Assembly: GCA_038380435.1 (NCBI GenBank)
Contig: JAWZYU010000005.1
Coordinates: 39,020,001 to 39,084,000, forward strand
Length of the DNA: 64,000 bases
Reading direction: 5' to 3'
DNA from: Ryuthela nishihirai
Taxonomy: Eukaryota > Arthropoda > Arachnida > Araneae > Heptathelidae
Position numbers and translations under genes: made by a program. Positions within the stretch are counted from its first letter, which is position 1; the number at the start of each line of letters is the position of its first letter. Of the stretch, positions 22,490 to 33,944 are shown piece after piece. Below the pieces are notes generated by a model, which was not told the origin of the DNA, ran no database searches, and saw nothing but the letters and a program-made list of their open reading frames with translations.

Positions 22490-24200
22490 AAAATTTGTTT
22501 ATAATAGTTTAAATCAAACTTGTGGATTCAAATCAGGAGGTTGCTTGAGTATAATGTTAACAAAAAATTCACAATCTCATATGTTGCTTCTAAGAAATGA
22601 CGATCAGATGGCATTTAAGAAATTATTTATATCCTAACTTAATAAAATATTATTTTTCAAGCTCGAATTACTTATATTTATAAGATGTATGAAAGAAAAT
22701 TTTCTAACAGCCATTTCTAAGTTTTTCTTCAAAGTTTTATGTGTTGTACTAAAAATGAACATATAAATCTTGGGCATCTTATTTCAGAATCTGTTGAGTA
22801 TAATGGACAAGGACTCTGGAAGGGTTAAGGACATCTTTGTGTGATACAGCAAAATTTCAGACTCACTACAAAAGTTTTTTATTCCAATCAAAACTTTCCT
22901 GTGAAGTAATTTTACAGCATGGTATGTTAATTTATTTGTGAAATTTGTGGCCAATATAATAATAGAAATACAGGTAGTATATTCATTTGCAGTGCAATTT
23001 AAATTATTTTAACAGTAATAGAGAGAATTTAATTATTTTATCATTGCACTATGATTCTTTGGGGTATACATTTCTTAGCAACATTGCCAAAGTTGACTTT
23101 AGCCTCTCGCTTCAAAGATCCTAATTTAAGTTTCCTAAATTGCCATTTTTTTCTACAGCAATATTGCTCTGTATGCTCTAGCTGGCCACAAAAATTACAT
23201 CTGAAAGTTTCTCTTATTCATAGCAAATGTTTTTGATCTAGTTTCATCGTTTGAAGTTTGACGCAGAACTTTTAATCTCTGCTTCGTTCATTCTGCATCA
23301 TTGTAGGTGCGTTCAGCACCAATTGTCGGGACTGTGTAACTTCAGGTAATGCGGGAGTCATTTGGTGAGACTCAACCTTATATCTCTGCTTCAGCAAGGA
23401 TTGCATCCACTGTTGATTTAATGCAGTTTTTGCAGATTCTCTTCTTGCGATGTACTGCCGAGTCAATTTGAATAAAGTTGAAATTGAATTTACATTTCGA
23501 ACTTCTAAAAACTCTCGTAAGGGCAAAAGTAATTGGGACATAATGCAGTTTATAATGACAATTTTGATGGCATCATACAGTTGGTATAACTACTGTACCC
23601 AAGAATTTTTCGACATCACCTCCTTACCTTTGTCTTTGTGAAAAAAGTTCTGTAGGTAGATGTGTCATCATTGTAAGGAGAATAAATTTCCAAAAGTTCG
23701 TTTTTAAAGTCTTCCCATAATTTTATGCCACGATGACATCCTATGTTATTCCATCATTGCTAGAACATCCAATTAACCCTTCCAGTGTCCATGTCATCTG
23801 TATATGTTCGGAGAATCTGAATTGAGAGGCCAAGAATGTATGCATCCGTTTTTAGTACAACAAAAAATATCGATTTTTAAAAAATAAAAATTACTGTTGT
23901 AATTTTTTATATATATATTATAAAAATATGTAATTCAGGCTTGAAAAATAATGTTTTCTTAATTTGATGTATATTTTATTAAACTATAATATAAATAATT
24001 TTATAAAGCCATCTGATTGCCATTTCTTAGAAGCACTAAACGGTATTGCCGATTTGCTTGTTAACATTCACATTTGCTGAAGCAACCTTCTGATTTAAGT
24101 TTACAAGTTTGGTTTGAACTTGAATTGATTGAACCACAAGAATGAATCAACAAAATTTCCTTTAAATTTTGGAAAATTCCTAAAAATTAATAAAAAAAAA
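22490..24200. repeat. Inverted repeat pair flanking a gag fragment
   Basis: 22490-22690 and 23935-24200 are inverted diverged copies (for example AAATGACGATCAGATGGC against GCCATCTGATTGCCATTTC, and AAGTTTGGTTTGAAC against TAGTTTAAATCAAAC). A third copy lies at 48405-48610 in plus orientation. The enclosed segment carries the zinc-knuckle gag piece. Confidence 0.65.
23035..23765 (-). pseudogene. Ty3-like gag fragment: capsid end and zinc knuckle
   Basis: From 23760 down: LWEDFKNELLEIYSPYNDD, then LREFLEVRNVNSISTLFKL in the frame at 23541-23272, and finally a nucleocapsid zinc knuckle CNFCGQLEHTEQYC (C-x2-C-x4-H-x4-C) near 23200. This order (capsid, then CCHC) is that of LTR-retrotransposon gag. 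Stops and frameshifts lie between the parts. It continues the gag start at 26000-26462 after about 2.2 kb of other repeat sequence. Confidence 0.7.
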
Positions 24201-24572
24201 ACTACTATTTTTAAAAATGATAGATTTTAGAAGTAATTACAAAATAAGAACTGCAATTTTTTTTCCCGTTTCACACACTATTCTGTCAAAAAAACTATTT
24301 CAGTATTATCAAGTTATTTTTATCATTTTTCCAAGCATTCTACGCATCTTTCCTGCTCTTAAAATCGAAACTGGAAGTAAACACATCCTTCTTAGAAATT
24401 CTGGTTGCAGTTGCATTTAATTAGTTATGCTTCACAAGGCAAACAAGACACAGATGGCTGACACATGCTATCTCCGTTTTGTGTGCTGTGATTTTACAGT
24501 TTTGATCCAGCATATTGGATACCCTTTGCAAAGTTAGTATTTACTTTTTTATATTTAAACCTTAGTTTTCAT
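24201..24572. other. AT-rich, nothing recognised
   Basis: No support for genes or repeats beyond the neighbouring elements. Confidence 0.4.
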
Positions 24573-25060
24573 TTCAGTAGATTTATTTTCGGAAATTAAC
24601 GATTTTTTGGCCGATCGATAAGTATTGTTCTTTCATAGTTATGCTACATCATATTGCCAGCTTACAACTTATTGCTGTGGGTATTTTAACATCGCCTTAG
24701 GCTATATGATAATTTTTATTTTCAATATTTATTACTTTTCCAGTAAAACTTTGATTTGGTAAATTTTCTGGAAAAAAAAATGATGTCTTGGATATGGAAG
24801 CAAATTCATTTCTGTAGATTTATTTCCATTAGTTAGCGATCTTTCGATTGGCTGATTTATCGATATTTCTGAGTTATGCTAGATTAGAGGCCGGTTAAAA
24901 GTTGTTAAAGATATTTTAACATCCCATTAGGTTATATTAATTTTTCTTTTATGATTTCTTGTTTTTTGTTAAAAATCTTTGAGCTTGTACTGTTTTCTGA
25001 AAATGAATGTCCTTTATATGGAAGCAAATCAGACTTCATTGCTATGATGGAAATCAGTCG
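24573..25060. repeat. Diverged tandem duplication of about 240 bases
   Basis: 24573-24812 and 24812-25050 share ordered words: GTAGATTTATTT, GATCGATAAGTATT/GATTTATCGATATT, AGTTATGCTA, TATTTTAACATC and TTAGGCTATAT/TTAGGTTATAT. Confidence 0.6.
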
Positions 25061-25639
25061 TCATGTGGGAGGGAAATTTCGGAAAGGTGTCCCCTCCGCT
25101 AAACTCACTGTGAAAGTTTCAACCCCCCCCCCATCTAGAAAAATATATATATTTTTTAAATTACAAGTTTTTATGTTTATATTGAATGATTTTAAAGGCA
25201 ACAACTCCCCCCCCCCCTCAGTATCTTGGCTGTGCCACACAGATGATATAATGCTGGTTTTTTTTTTGCTTTGGTGCACAAACCTTTCTGCACTTAGCCA
25301 ATATCACCAAACTTCAACACCCAAAGAAAAAATTAATAATGTTTAACAAAAAAAGCAGCCACAGAAGTTTTTTTCTATATCATAACCAGTTCAGAAAATC
25401 CCGTGAATGTGAGAAGTCCAAGTCACTTTGTACAACACTGGCCATGTTTAAAATATAAGATACCAAAAAGAATCATCGAAAGAAATAAAAATCATATTTC
25501 AAATTAAATATTATATTATTTGGGAGGAAATTTCCCTATGATAAATATATAATTTAACTATTTTTATTAATCAGGTTTTCTAAAATGAAGTCTTAATAAA
25601 TATTATGTGGAAAACATTTCTCCGACATTGGGACCTGCA
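25061..25639. other. Homopolymer-rich intron
   Basis: Contains C runs at about 25124-25132 and 25207-25217 and T runs. The short ORFs here are low-complexity and not supported. Confidence 0.4.
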
Positions 25640-25990
25640 TCTCTTTCACAAAATATTTATTGATATATTGACATTAAAATGTCACCCAGGTAACGCTGTG
25701 ATTGTTTAAATCATTAATAACGTTAAATAGCATGAAGAGACTTCATTATTTCCATCTCACTCAGTGAAATATAAAAAGGAATTGTTGCCACCTGTTCATC
25801 ATATATGGCGCCAAAAATCATCGGTGAAAGATTTAAAGTCTTAAATTAGTGGAAAAAAGATGAGCTGGCATTTGTTCAATCGGTAAGAATACTCTGGCAT
25901 GTTTCTGGAAAGATGCAAGTTCACGCCCTGTATGTCAGCAAAATTTTTTCCACAAAATATTTATTGATATATTGATGTTAAAATGTTACC
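25640..25990 (+). repeat. tRNA-like repeat, second family, copy 2
   Basis: The arms 25643-25700 and 25940-25995 are direct copies of CACAAAATATTTATTGATAT followed by TTAAAATGT and ACCCAGGTAACGCTGTGATTG. Between them lies a decayed tRNA-like segment at 25860-25935. Homologous to 16975-17345 and 28190-28610. Confidence 0.65.
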
Positions 25991-25999
25991 CAAGTAACG

Positions 26000-26462
26000 C
26001 TGTGATTGTAACCTATGGAAACCTGTTTTTCAGACTGGACAAAGGAAGGGTTAAACAAGATACTGCGAAAAATACCTTTTCGTTGCTGGGCACTTCCTGT
26101 AAACAGAAATACTCTTCCATGGACTTGACAAATGTCCACTATGACAGACATTTCGAACCATCGAACCTTATCTCTGGTAAAGGCCAATTAACATATGGAC
26201 TACAGTTAATAAATGGGTTGGAAACTGGTCATTGAGGTGGTTGATAATACTCTGTTCTATCACTTACTTCTGACAGAACAAAAGATGGAACTTTACGTTC
26301 AAAGTTTATTGGTTCGTGAACTAATGTAGCATTGTCAGCAAATTTAGGGGTTGTTGTTGTTCCCCTTTTCTCCCAAGGCTCTTTAGACAGATTCATTAAC
26401 ACTTCTCCTTCTTTCATCACATCCTGCAACCTATCTCGCACTTTTTCTAAGTCGGGAGTCAT
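26000..26462 (-). pseudogene. Ty3-like gag N-terminal fragment
   Basis: The frame from 26462 begins MTPDLEKVRDRLQDVMKEG, hits a stop after YYQPPQ, and continues in the same frame with WPLPEIRFDGSK and SMEEYFCLQEVPSNEKVFF before breaking near 26010. The 'P.I.FDGS.....W....EEYF' pattern is typical of the capsid N-terminal part of Ty3/gypsy gag. It sits on the inner side of the LTR at 26897-27636 on the same strand, as a 5' LTR-gag order requires. Two in-frame stops make it dead. Confidence 0.65.
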
Positions 26463-26896
26463 TATGGTAGAATTGCCATATTACTAGCAGAAATGCTTAG
26501 CAATCTGTCAAAATTTTGAAACTTTTTTTTATCTTGAGCAGTGCTCAAAGGTACTGCTATACAACAATACAATCTAAAGCTAATAAGCTTGCAAAAAACT
26601 TGCTTATCATAAAGTTTATTGTGTGTCTGGACACTTCTAATCTTTACATGCATGCAATAAAGATCTTAACTATCAAGCAATAACTGCACTGAAACTTCAG
26701 TACCTTTGACTAACACAAAAGTTAAGCTTGCTCAACAAAAATTTCGGCTTAAGTTGCCATTAAAACTATGATTAGTACAAATAACTAATGAGCTCAAAAA
26801 TTTGTCAACTTTGACAATCACATTAAATAATATACAATTTATACATATATATATATACAGTCCCTGTGTTTGGGGCACCACTTTCTTTACTGGCTC
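26463..26896 (-). other. Presumed leader between LTR and gag
   Basis: About 430 bases without coding signal between the LTR and the gag start. A TGGTGCCCC word 17 bases inside the LTR might be a primer-binding site, but I could not match it to a tRNA. Confidence 0.35.
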
Positions 26897-27636
26897 TGTA
26901 ATGCTGCAAAGATTATTAACTTTTTCATGTTGGACCTTTTTTGTGTGATCAAAATTTAATGAAAACTCTAGATAGTTTATCAGGTGCCAGGCAAATATTA
27001 ACTTGCCAAATAAAGTTGAAATAGGGTTCATTATGTATAGAGTATTACATTATTGAGTAAGAATTCAAAAAGGATTGTTAAATTGATAAAGTTTAAATCT
27101 AATCCAAAATTGATTAACGTTGTTCAAGAGAAAAATAGCAAATATCAAATATGCATAACTAATGAAGTTTATTTCCACAAAATTCAAGACTCACCATAAA
27201 TACTGACGAAAACAAAAGTCGGAGCAACTAAAAAAACTATCTCTAAATATGACTAAAAAAAACTGATTACCAACGCCTTCCTCCTGCACCACCTTCCAAC
27301 TAACTCCTACTGACTCTTTGACCTAACATCACATAATATACATGTGGCATACAATTGACATGTGTGTGTGTTATATGCCAGAAAAAACATTTGCATAATA
27401 TTACGATCATGCTCTCGTGCTGGCTATGGTGCAAGAGGGTGTGTGCCCTATATGTGTGCATTAGCAGCTGCCAAACAAAAATCATAGTTGCACGTGTGCA
27501 ACTCCTTTAGTAGCTCAGAAGAGAGAAATGTGATTAAGTCCAAATGAAATAATCCACAAAATGATAAATATAATGTAAATAAAGTAAAAATGGTTAAGGA
27601 AAAGTAAAAGTGAATGGGTGGACCATCTCAGTAACA
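26897..27636 (-). mobile_element. Long terminal repeat (5' LTR) of Ty3-like element
   Basis: Aligns along its length with the solo copy at 44837-45621 (shared words: AGTAAGAATTCAAAAA, CAAGAGAAAAATAGCAAA, AGTTTATTTCCA, GTTAAGG, AAAGTAAAAGTGAATG). The inner boundary reads TGTAA in plus orientation and the outer boundary ends near TAACA (27631-27636), so ends are TG/CA type. Gag follows on the inner side. No second LTR was found within the window. Confidence 0.65.
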
Positions 27637-27815
27637 GCTGTTTTGGTAGCACGTGGAGGACCAACATCATCAGGCAGGTGGTCATAAATTTTGGCTGTTG
27701 GATGTATCTCATTTGCTCCCGCAAATATAGTAAAACTTACAGCTTGCACAAATACCATAATTGGTTTACTTAAATTAAGCCTAAAAATACTGGATGACTT
27801 GAAATATTCACATAC

Positions 27816-28009
27816 CTTTTCTAGCTTGAGCATCTGCAATTTGGGTCCGTTCATCATCTTGAACATGAGTAACACTCCGTATTCTAGCTAACAAACGTGA
27901 CACATTGGCCTGTAGTTTCTGATAAAATTCCAGTCCTTTTTGAACTTTTAACAGTAGTTCTTCATAGGCTTCATATGAGTTAATAAGTTCATTCACTGCC
28001 GTCTCACGC
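27816..28009 (-). CDS. PTPN23: HD-PTP/PTPN23-like exon: end of V domain
   Basis: A 194-base exon with acceptor TTTGTTTTAG before 28009 and donor GTATGTG at 27815. It adds 1 base to finish a Gln codon, then 64 codons, then 1 base. The peptide includes NELINSYEAYEELLLKVQKG, LEFYQKLQANVSRLLARI and HVQDDERTQI. It is a helical, charged segment that matches the last long helix of the ALIX/HD-PTP V domain; human HD-PTP has SYEAYEDLMKK...DFYADLESKVAALL at this place (recalled). In the family the V domain binds endosomal partners and short linear motifs. Phase 1 at the donor fits the 2-base start of the exon at 5716, leaving an intron of about 22.1 kb. Confidence 0.9.
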
Positions 28010-28189
28010 CTAAAACAAAGCATTTTATTAAAGTTTTAAATACAAAAATTTCTGTTATTATCTTTCATAATTCTAATGCTTTGAAAAAAATTATCTATTT
28101 GCTTTAATTTTGAAAAACAAACTGTTTTTTTAAAACCTTTCAATAATTATATAATTACTAAGGCACTGATCCACATACTGCATAAAAAT

Positions 28190-28610
28190 ATTGTTTTGTA
28201 AATCAATAAATATTCTACGGAAAAAATTCTAGCCAACATATGGGATTTGAACCCGCATCTCTCCAGAAACATACCAGATTCTTTCAGTAATAGTATAATT
28301 CCAGCTCGTCTTTTTTCCACTAATTTTAAGACTAAACTCTATCACTAAGATTTTCGGGCCAACCATTGGCGCCATCTATGATCTCGGATGGCAACTATTA
28401 CCTTTATATTGCAGAGAGATAGAAATAAATAATAGTCTCATTAAGCTATTTAGAGTTATTAATGATTTAAACATAGATGATAATCACAGCATTACCTACT
28501 GCTCCTTTAGCGTTGATAAATCAATAAATATTTTGGGGAAAAAATTTATTTATCAATGCCAAAAGAGCAGCAGGTAATGTTGTGATTATCATCTATGTTT
28601 AAATTGTTTT
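28190..28610 (-). repeat. tRNA-like repeat, second family, copy 3 with terminal hairpin
   Basis: A minus-strand tRNA-like segment at about 28235-28320 has B box GGTTCAAATCCCA. At 28465-28600 lies a near-perfect palindrome: TTAAACATAGATGATAATCA and onward to about 28530, then the reverse complement ending at TGATTATCATCTATGTTTAA. The arms are about 60 bases. The hairpin contains the same CAATAAATATTTT word that flanks copies 1 and 2. Confidence 0.7.
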
Positions 28611-28939
28611 GTGTTTATAGAAAATGATAATTTGAATTAGAAACATTTCATTTCTTGATTTTTTTTTTCATCATACTAAAAAACAGCTCATGTGAAATTA
28701 AGTTTCACTTTGATGGCAATGGTGATCAGTGGTTCTTCATCTTGAAGTTTTTTGTCTTAATGAAAAAGTTGTAGAGCTGAGAAAAAAAAGTTTGTGAAGC
28801 AGTATTAAAATTTACTGGTAATATTTCAACTCATTCATGCCCAATAATTATTGTTTTACAACAGAAGAAAACCTTTATTTTAATTTAAAAGAAATATTTT
28901 AAATGCTGATATCGCTAATATATCAATTAATTCAACATT

Positions 28940-29625
28940 AAAACTTCAAAAACATTTTAAAAGGAAACCATACAACAGCATCACGATGTGTTTTGCCCTC
29001 ATGTCTCAGGGCTTCCTCAGGTGCGAGTGCAGCATGTTAGACTGCCTCTGGTTATTTATACTATCTCTCTATTCATTACTGTTGAACTGCACAACTTGAG
29101 TGTTCAGTTGCTCATGCAGCAGGAGATTCCATGCTGCGGGGAGGGTGGGGATTTCTGTATTGCATACCATTTCTTTATGCAAATTGATCATTAATATTTC
29201 TGCATATTGCAATTGAAATTTAGTTGGGGTGGGGCTACTAAAGGTTTATACTGAACTTTATTTACTTTATATTATTATCAAGTATTGTTTGGGTTAAGGC
29301 TGTGTTTGGGTTTCTATTTTTAATATCGTTACTATGCTCTGTCATAGGTTGCTCGTATGTTCCACAAGTTTTTCCCATATAATTATTTTTTTCCATCAAG
29401 TTTATTTGTTGGATCCAATATTTATGCGGTATACTCCCCCCATGGTGACTAATTTATCTCTGTTATTTATTACTAATTTTTTAATAGTTTGAGGTACAGT
29501 GTGTGGTAACTTTATTAGATATTTTTTTAAGACATTGCTTAATGTTTTAGTTATTCCATTAGTATACAGAAAACTATGCATATATTTTATTATAAGTTTG
29601 TTGGTTAGGTTGCATTGGTTCATTG
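28940..29625 (-). mobile_element. Penelope-like element, 3' part (copy D)
   Basis: The frame at 29623-29402 contains VPQTIKKLVINNRDKLVTM followed by GGVYRINIGSNK, the start of a GIY-YIG endonuclease (G-V-Y). Further down, in other frames, come YMGKT-like and EHSNDIK-like words, then an untranslated end to about 28940. Upstream RT is absent, so it is 5'-truncated. A hammerhead-like fold lies at 28981-29025. Confidence 0.65.
28981..29025 (-). ncRNA. Hammerhead-ribozyme-like motif in PLE copy D
   Basis: On the minus strand: CTGAGGA (29020-29014), A, then perfect 5-base stem arms GCCCT/AGGGC (plus coordinates 29008-29012 and 28995-28999), then AAAAC instead of GAAAC and ATC as a possible cleavage triplet, flanked by CAC/GTG pairing. 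The G12 position appears lost through a CG to CA change, so activity is doubtful. Confidence 0.35.
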
Positions 29626-32490
29626 GCTGTTTACGGTTTTATGGTGCATAAGCATCTAAGGCTGCAATGCATCAAACAAATGTCTAAATAAAAGATAAAA
29701 CGCATAATACCCTCAACCAAATTTAAAAATAAACTGCAAAAGACTCATACACAAAATGTGAAACTATAAAATGACACATTTGGGTTGGGTTGTTTTACCT
29801 CTGAGCGGCACTTTTTTGCACACCATGGGCTAAATGGCCAGGTCACATGGACCCCGAAGGCTCAGAGAAGGTTGGGGGAGGGGACCCACTGGAACAGCTG
29901 TTGGGAGACAGATGGTAGCCTCCCGTCAAGGCCATCCAGCATGTTCTTTAACGTGCACAGGGTTTGGCTCTCCCGCACACGGGGCCACAACTTAACGTCC
30001 CATCCGACGGACGGCGGCCTTTCCAAGCCCATCGGTGTCCCCTACTGACCGTGGGCAGGGTGGGGAATTTTGCGGAGATAAATCTCAACGCTGACCCAGC
30101 TGGGACTCGAACCTGGGAACTACAGATTACGAGCCTGGCGCGCTACCGACTGAGCCACCCCCCGCCCATAAAATGACACATATTGAACAACAATGAACAA
30201 ATGTATAAATAAGTTAAAAATATAGGCATAAAGCTATTAATATAAGTTTATAAATATAAAGTTATAAATATAAGCATAAAACTACAGTTGAGTAAAATAT
30301 CCAGTATATTGTAAAAATTAAAATACAGAGGTAAAACAGCAATGATCAGATAAAAGATATCTAAGTGTAAGAGGCTTGGACATAAAATTATGAAAGCTAA
30401 AAAAATAAATGATGTTCGAGATTAAAACATGACATTCAGTTAAAATATGTTTAATAGTTAAAACGGTGTCACAATACTCACACTGAAGTTCGTCGTCTTC
30501 CCATAGAAGAAACAAACGAGTAATAAACGAACACCTAAGTGGAGCCGAGCAAGTACAACTTCCTCCTTGCGATTCCTGCGAAAACATTACTGCCATAGTT
30601 TAATAATGGGTTTGATCTCAATGAGCTTGTTCGTAAGCTGTTTCAATCAAGACCTCTGCCACTGTGCCTGGAGCTCAATGGTTAAATGCTGCCAGAAATC
30701 CAGATATGGAACCAGCAATGGATAGTCAGACAGGAGCATTGCCAACTAGGCAGCAGTTTATTTCAAGTCATTCCCTTGATGCAGACATGACTGGCCATCC
30801 AACAGAAATTGTTGTTATGGTTGCCAGACAATGTAGCTGCTGGCAGATCTTAAAAAGAATTGGGTGAGGTCGATGCCTCACTGTGATCAAAGCTTGTAGC
30901 GAGCTAAACGAGTCGGCTTAAGCACACACCAATGATAATGCTTAGCTGCCATGTAGTCCAAGGCAAGACTGATAGCATGCAACTCTATAGTGAAGACGGG
31001 AAAAAAAGAAGTCAAAACTGGGGTTGATGTGGAAGTCAACACCAACATTGGTTTCACCTGTATGAGGAGGTATTTAGTTACAGCGAGAAAGTCTCCTTAG
31101 GTGGTACACTGATGTCAGTCTGCACCACCACCGAAGTCATTGGAACAATAGGCTTTCCAATGACTGCAGTGGCATAGGAAACCTTGCCAGGTGAGGTAAG
31201 CAGTGCAACAAGCTTTCTTGCCTCAGAGTAGGAGATGTTGATGGTCTTTATACATTGTACCTCCTTTTCCTCCTTCCATTTGGGAAAGTCACAGGAATAT
31301 GCCAGATGGTCACCACTACAGTTCACACAGCTTGCCTTTTCTGCTGTGCAGTCAGGATCGAGATGATCCTTGCTGCCACAGCAAACATAGGTGGGTTTGA
31401 CCATATCTGGCAATGAAAGCAGAGCAGAGGGTTAGGTATATATGGCTGTGCCTCGCAATGCAAATAACCTGCCTTGATGGAAGAAGGCAAGCATGGCATG
31501 ATAAAGGTTATAATTAGTACCCGAGTGGGTACCAATTTACCTTCATGACATGTCAAAACCCGGTGAACCGCTGTTACTTCTAAGGGAGTGAACTCCGAGA
31601 GGATTTCCTTCTCGGTGACTTTGAGAAGGCTCCACTCAGGGATCATACCCCAAGAGGAATTCAAAGTCTTGTGGGGAGTGACTGCTACAGCAATCCCAAG
31701 AATCTCCGTGACTTTCAAGAGCAGTTCCAAGTGTTTGGAACAAGCAGTCTCAATCTTGGGGGATGAAGACACAGACAATGATGATGATGGCATAGATGAC
31801 AAAGACAACGAAGAAGATGGGGTCTCATGCCAAGCCCTCTTAGCAGCATTGATCGAATCAATTGTATCATCAACTCTCATGTTTATTGTTGTATGGTTCA
31901 GTGCCCACTGTCCCCACCCTCCATGGAGCCCAACAAGGGGGCACCCAGTTAGGTGCCAGGGCTATGCAGGCACTACACCCACACAGACAGTGAGCCAAGT
32001 CATCACAAATAAATAACAGAAAAATGAAGAGAGAAATTGTGAGAGACGAACAGTTCTCACAAAAGAAAGAAAACTCTCAAATTAAAGTGTGAGGAAATCG
32101 CAAACCTGTACCTGGACGTGGGCAAGGTTACTCACTGTTCTGCATAGTGGACCCTAGCAGGTCCTGCCCACCAGCCGATTGCTCCTGGAGGGTCACCCCA
32201 GGAGCTTCCGTTTACCAGAAACAGAGGTCAAAGCAGTGTGTAGCAGCGGCCCCAGAATTCACTGCCCAGCCCCATGACGAACAGGCTCCCCAATGGCAAG
32301 GCAGCCAAAAGGGACCCTGCCAGTCATGAGCTGAGGAGAGAAGACAGGAACACCCTTGCAATTACCAGGATCCTCCTTTCCCGAAACATGGGTCTCCGTG
32401 CACAGCAAACACGTGGCCGAACGTTCAGGACCCGAGCCTACAGAACCTTCACAGGGTGATCCCCTCACCATGGACAGGAACTTGCACCGA
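29625..32490 (-). mobile_element. I/Jockey-like LINE (family B) with ORF1 zinc knuckles, internally deleted
   Basis: 5' end near 32490. ORF1 (31880-31078, one frameshift) has LNSSWGMIPEWSLLKVTE, KAGYLHCEAQPYIPNPLLC and then CCHC-type knuckles with CCGSKDHLDPDC and CVNCSGDHLAYSC, the usual gag-like RNA-binding protein of I-clade LINEs. The endonuclease and RT are deleted. A remnant of the ORF2 C-terminus at 30596-30318 shows CEYCDTVLTIKHILTEC, the terminal Cys/His motif. The 3' untranslated region to 29625 holds a SINE at 29780-30167. Not coding-competent. Confidence 0.8.
29780..30167 (-). mobile_element. tRNA-derived SINE, copy 3, full length with TSD
   Basis: Near-identical to 9287-9672. 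Flanked by the exact 14-base direct repeat ATAAAATGACACAT at 29766-29779 and 30168-30181, giving precise boundaries. A and B boxes are intact on the minus strand. Confidence 0.92.
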
Positions 32491-32592
32491 GGAGTTTAGG
32501 TTCTGAATCTTGATATTTTTGGAATTTTGCTTTGTTATTTAATCTTTGTACTAAATTTTTAGGATATTCGGCTTCTTCCACTATTTTATATA

Positions 32593-33125
32593 CAGGGTGT
32601 CTCAAAAATATAGGTACAAACTTTTAGGAGAGGTAGATAACATCTAAAAGAATGAGAATTGCATCAGTGCGCTAGAGGGGAAATTTCGCATTCCTCATTT
32701 GAACGGTAGTTGGCTCGAAGAGCATGCAAAGGTATTCGAACAGGGAGCTGGCAGACATGCACATAGTGTATGGAATAGCTGAGGGCAACGGATGAGCTGC
32801 TCAACGAATGTATCAAGAACGCTTCCCACACAGACATGTACCGGGCTGTTTGTTTGTGCGTGTGCATCAAAATTTGTGCGATTTTGGGTCAAACTTTGGG
32901 CATCTGCTGTAACATTATGAAATGTATCATCTAGTATGCCATTTGTAATAATTATGTCCAATAAATGTTTTCCCATTAATCACTGTCTTGTGTCCTTTCA
33001 GATCTTGTACCTCTGCTACCACTTTCCCATGACATTTCCGGTTATGGGTTCCTATGCAATTCTCATTCCTTTAGATGTTATCTACCTCCCCTAAAAGTTT
33101 GTACCTATATTTTTGAGACACCCTG
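32593..33125. mobile_element. Mariner/Tc1-type MITE, 533 bases
   Basis: Inverted ends start with CAGGGTGTCTCAAAAATATA and run for about 75 bases each (left to about 32668, right from about 33050), with TA on both sides. The interior holds minus-strand ORF scraps that I cannot assign to a transposase. A further partial end (GAGACATCCTGTATAT) follows at 33140-33157. Confidence 0.8.
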
Positions 33126-33129
33126 TATA

Positions 33130-33944
33130 TATATACTTTGAGACATCCTGTATATATATATACTCTAGTTCTCATTTTAATGAGCTTTTCTGTGTATTAT
33201 ATTGATATGTGCACAATAAAGAGGGTCACAGAGTATATTTTTTAATAAGTGATAGGGTGAGCAGAGGTGTAAGGGAATAATTATACTGAACTGAATTTAA
33301 AGTGTTGAATAAAGTTTTTGTGTAAAATGTTAAAACTGGTGAAAATGATATGTGATTTTGATAGGAGTATTATATATGTTCTTGTTTCAGCTGATGATAA
33401 TTTCAAGTTTAACCCTATAACAATTTCATATTACAATAAATTTATTTGAAGTGTTTTGACAAATCATAATACCTTTATTTCAGTTCGCTGAAGGACAGCT
33501 GAATATAATTAAGTGTATTGTGCAACTAATGAAATAACTAATGGTTATAAATGTTGTTTCTGGTTAAAACTGATTGTTGTAAGTGATGAGTATTGGTGAT
33601 AAGTATTTTTCATTTATATACAATTCGTTGGTAATAATCATGTCAATTACTACTGGTAGGTTAATTATGCTTGACCCCGAGTAAGAAATGAATTACTGGT
33701 ACCATAGCAAGTACGTTAACTTAAGGCTAAAAGATTTTTTAAACGTGGAATTTTATACAGTATCCAGAGCATACAAGCATGTTTATATAATGTATCAATA
33801 AGTTATACTAGGTAGGAGATAATCGTAACAGCACTGTTATACATATAAATTTCACAGCCATTGGTAAAGGGAATACAGGTAGCTTTTCGCATGCTATGGA
33901 CTGCAGGTAGAGTGACCTTTGGTTATGAAAAGAAGATTGTAGAG
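33130..33944. other. AT-rich intron, nothing recognised
   Basis: TATATA runs at 33128-33165, then plain AT-rich sequence. Confidence 0.4.

Noticed and set aside
31588..32016. Plus-strand ORF of 142 codons
   Set aside because: It is antisense to the LINE ORF1 at 31880-31323, whose zinc-knuckle protein is recognisable.
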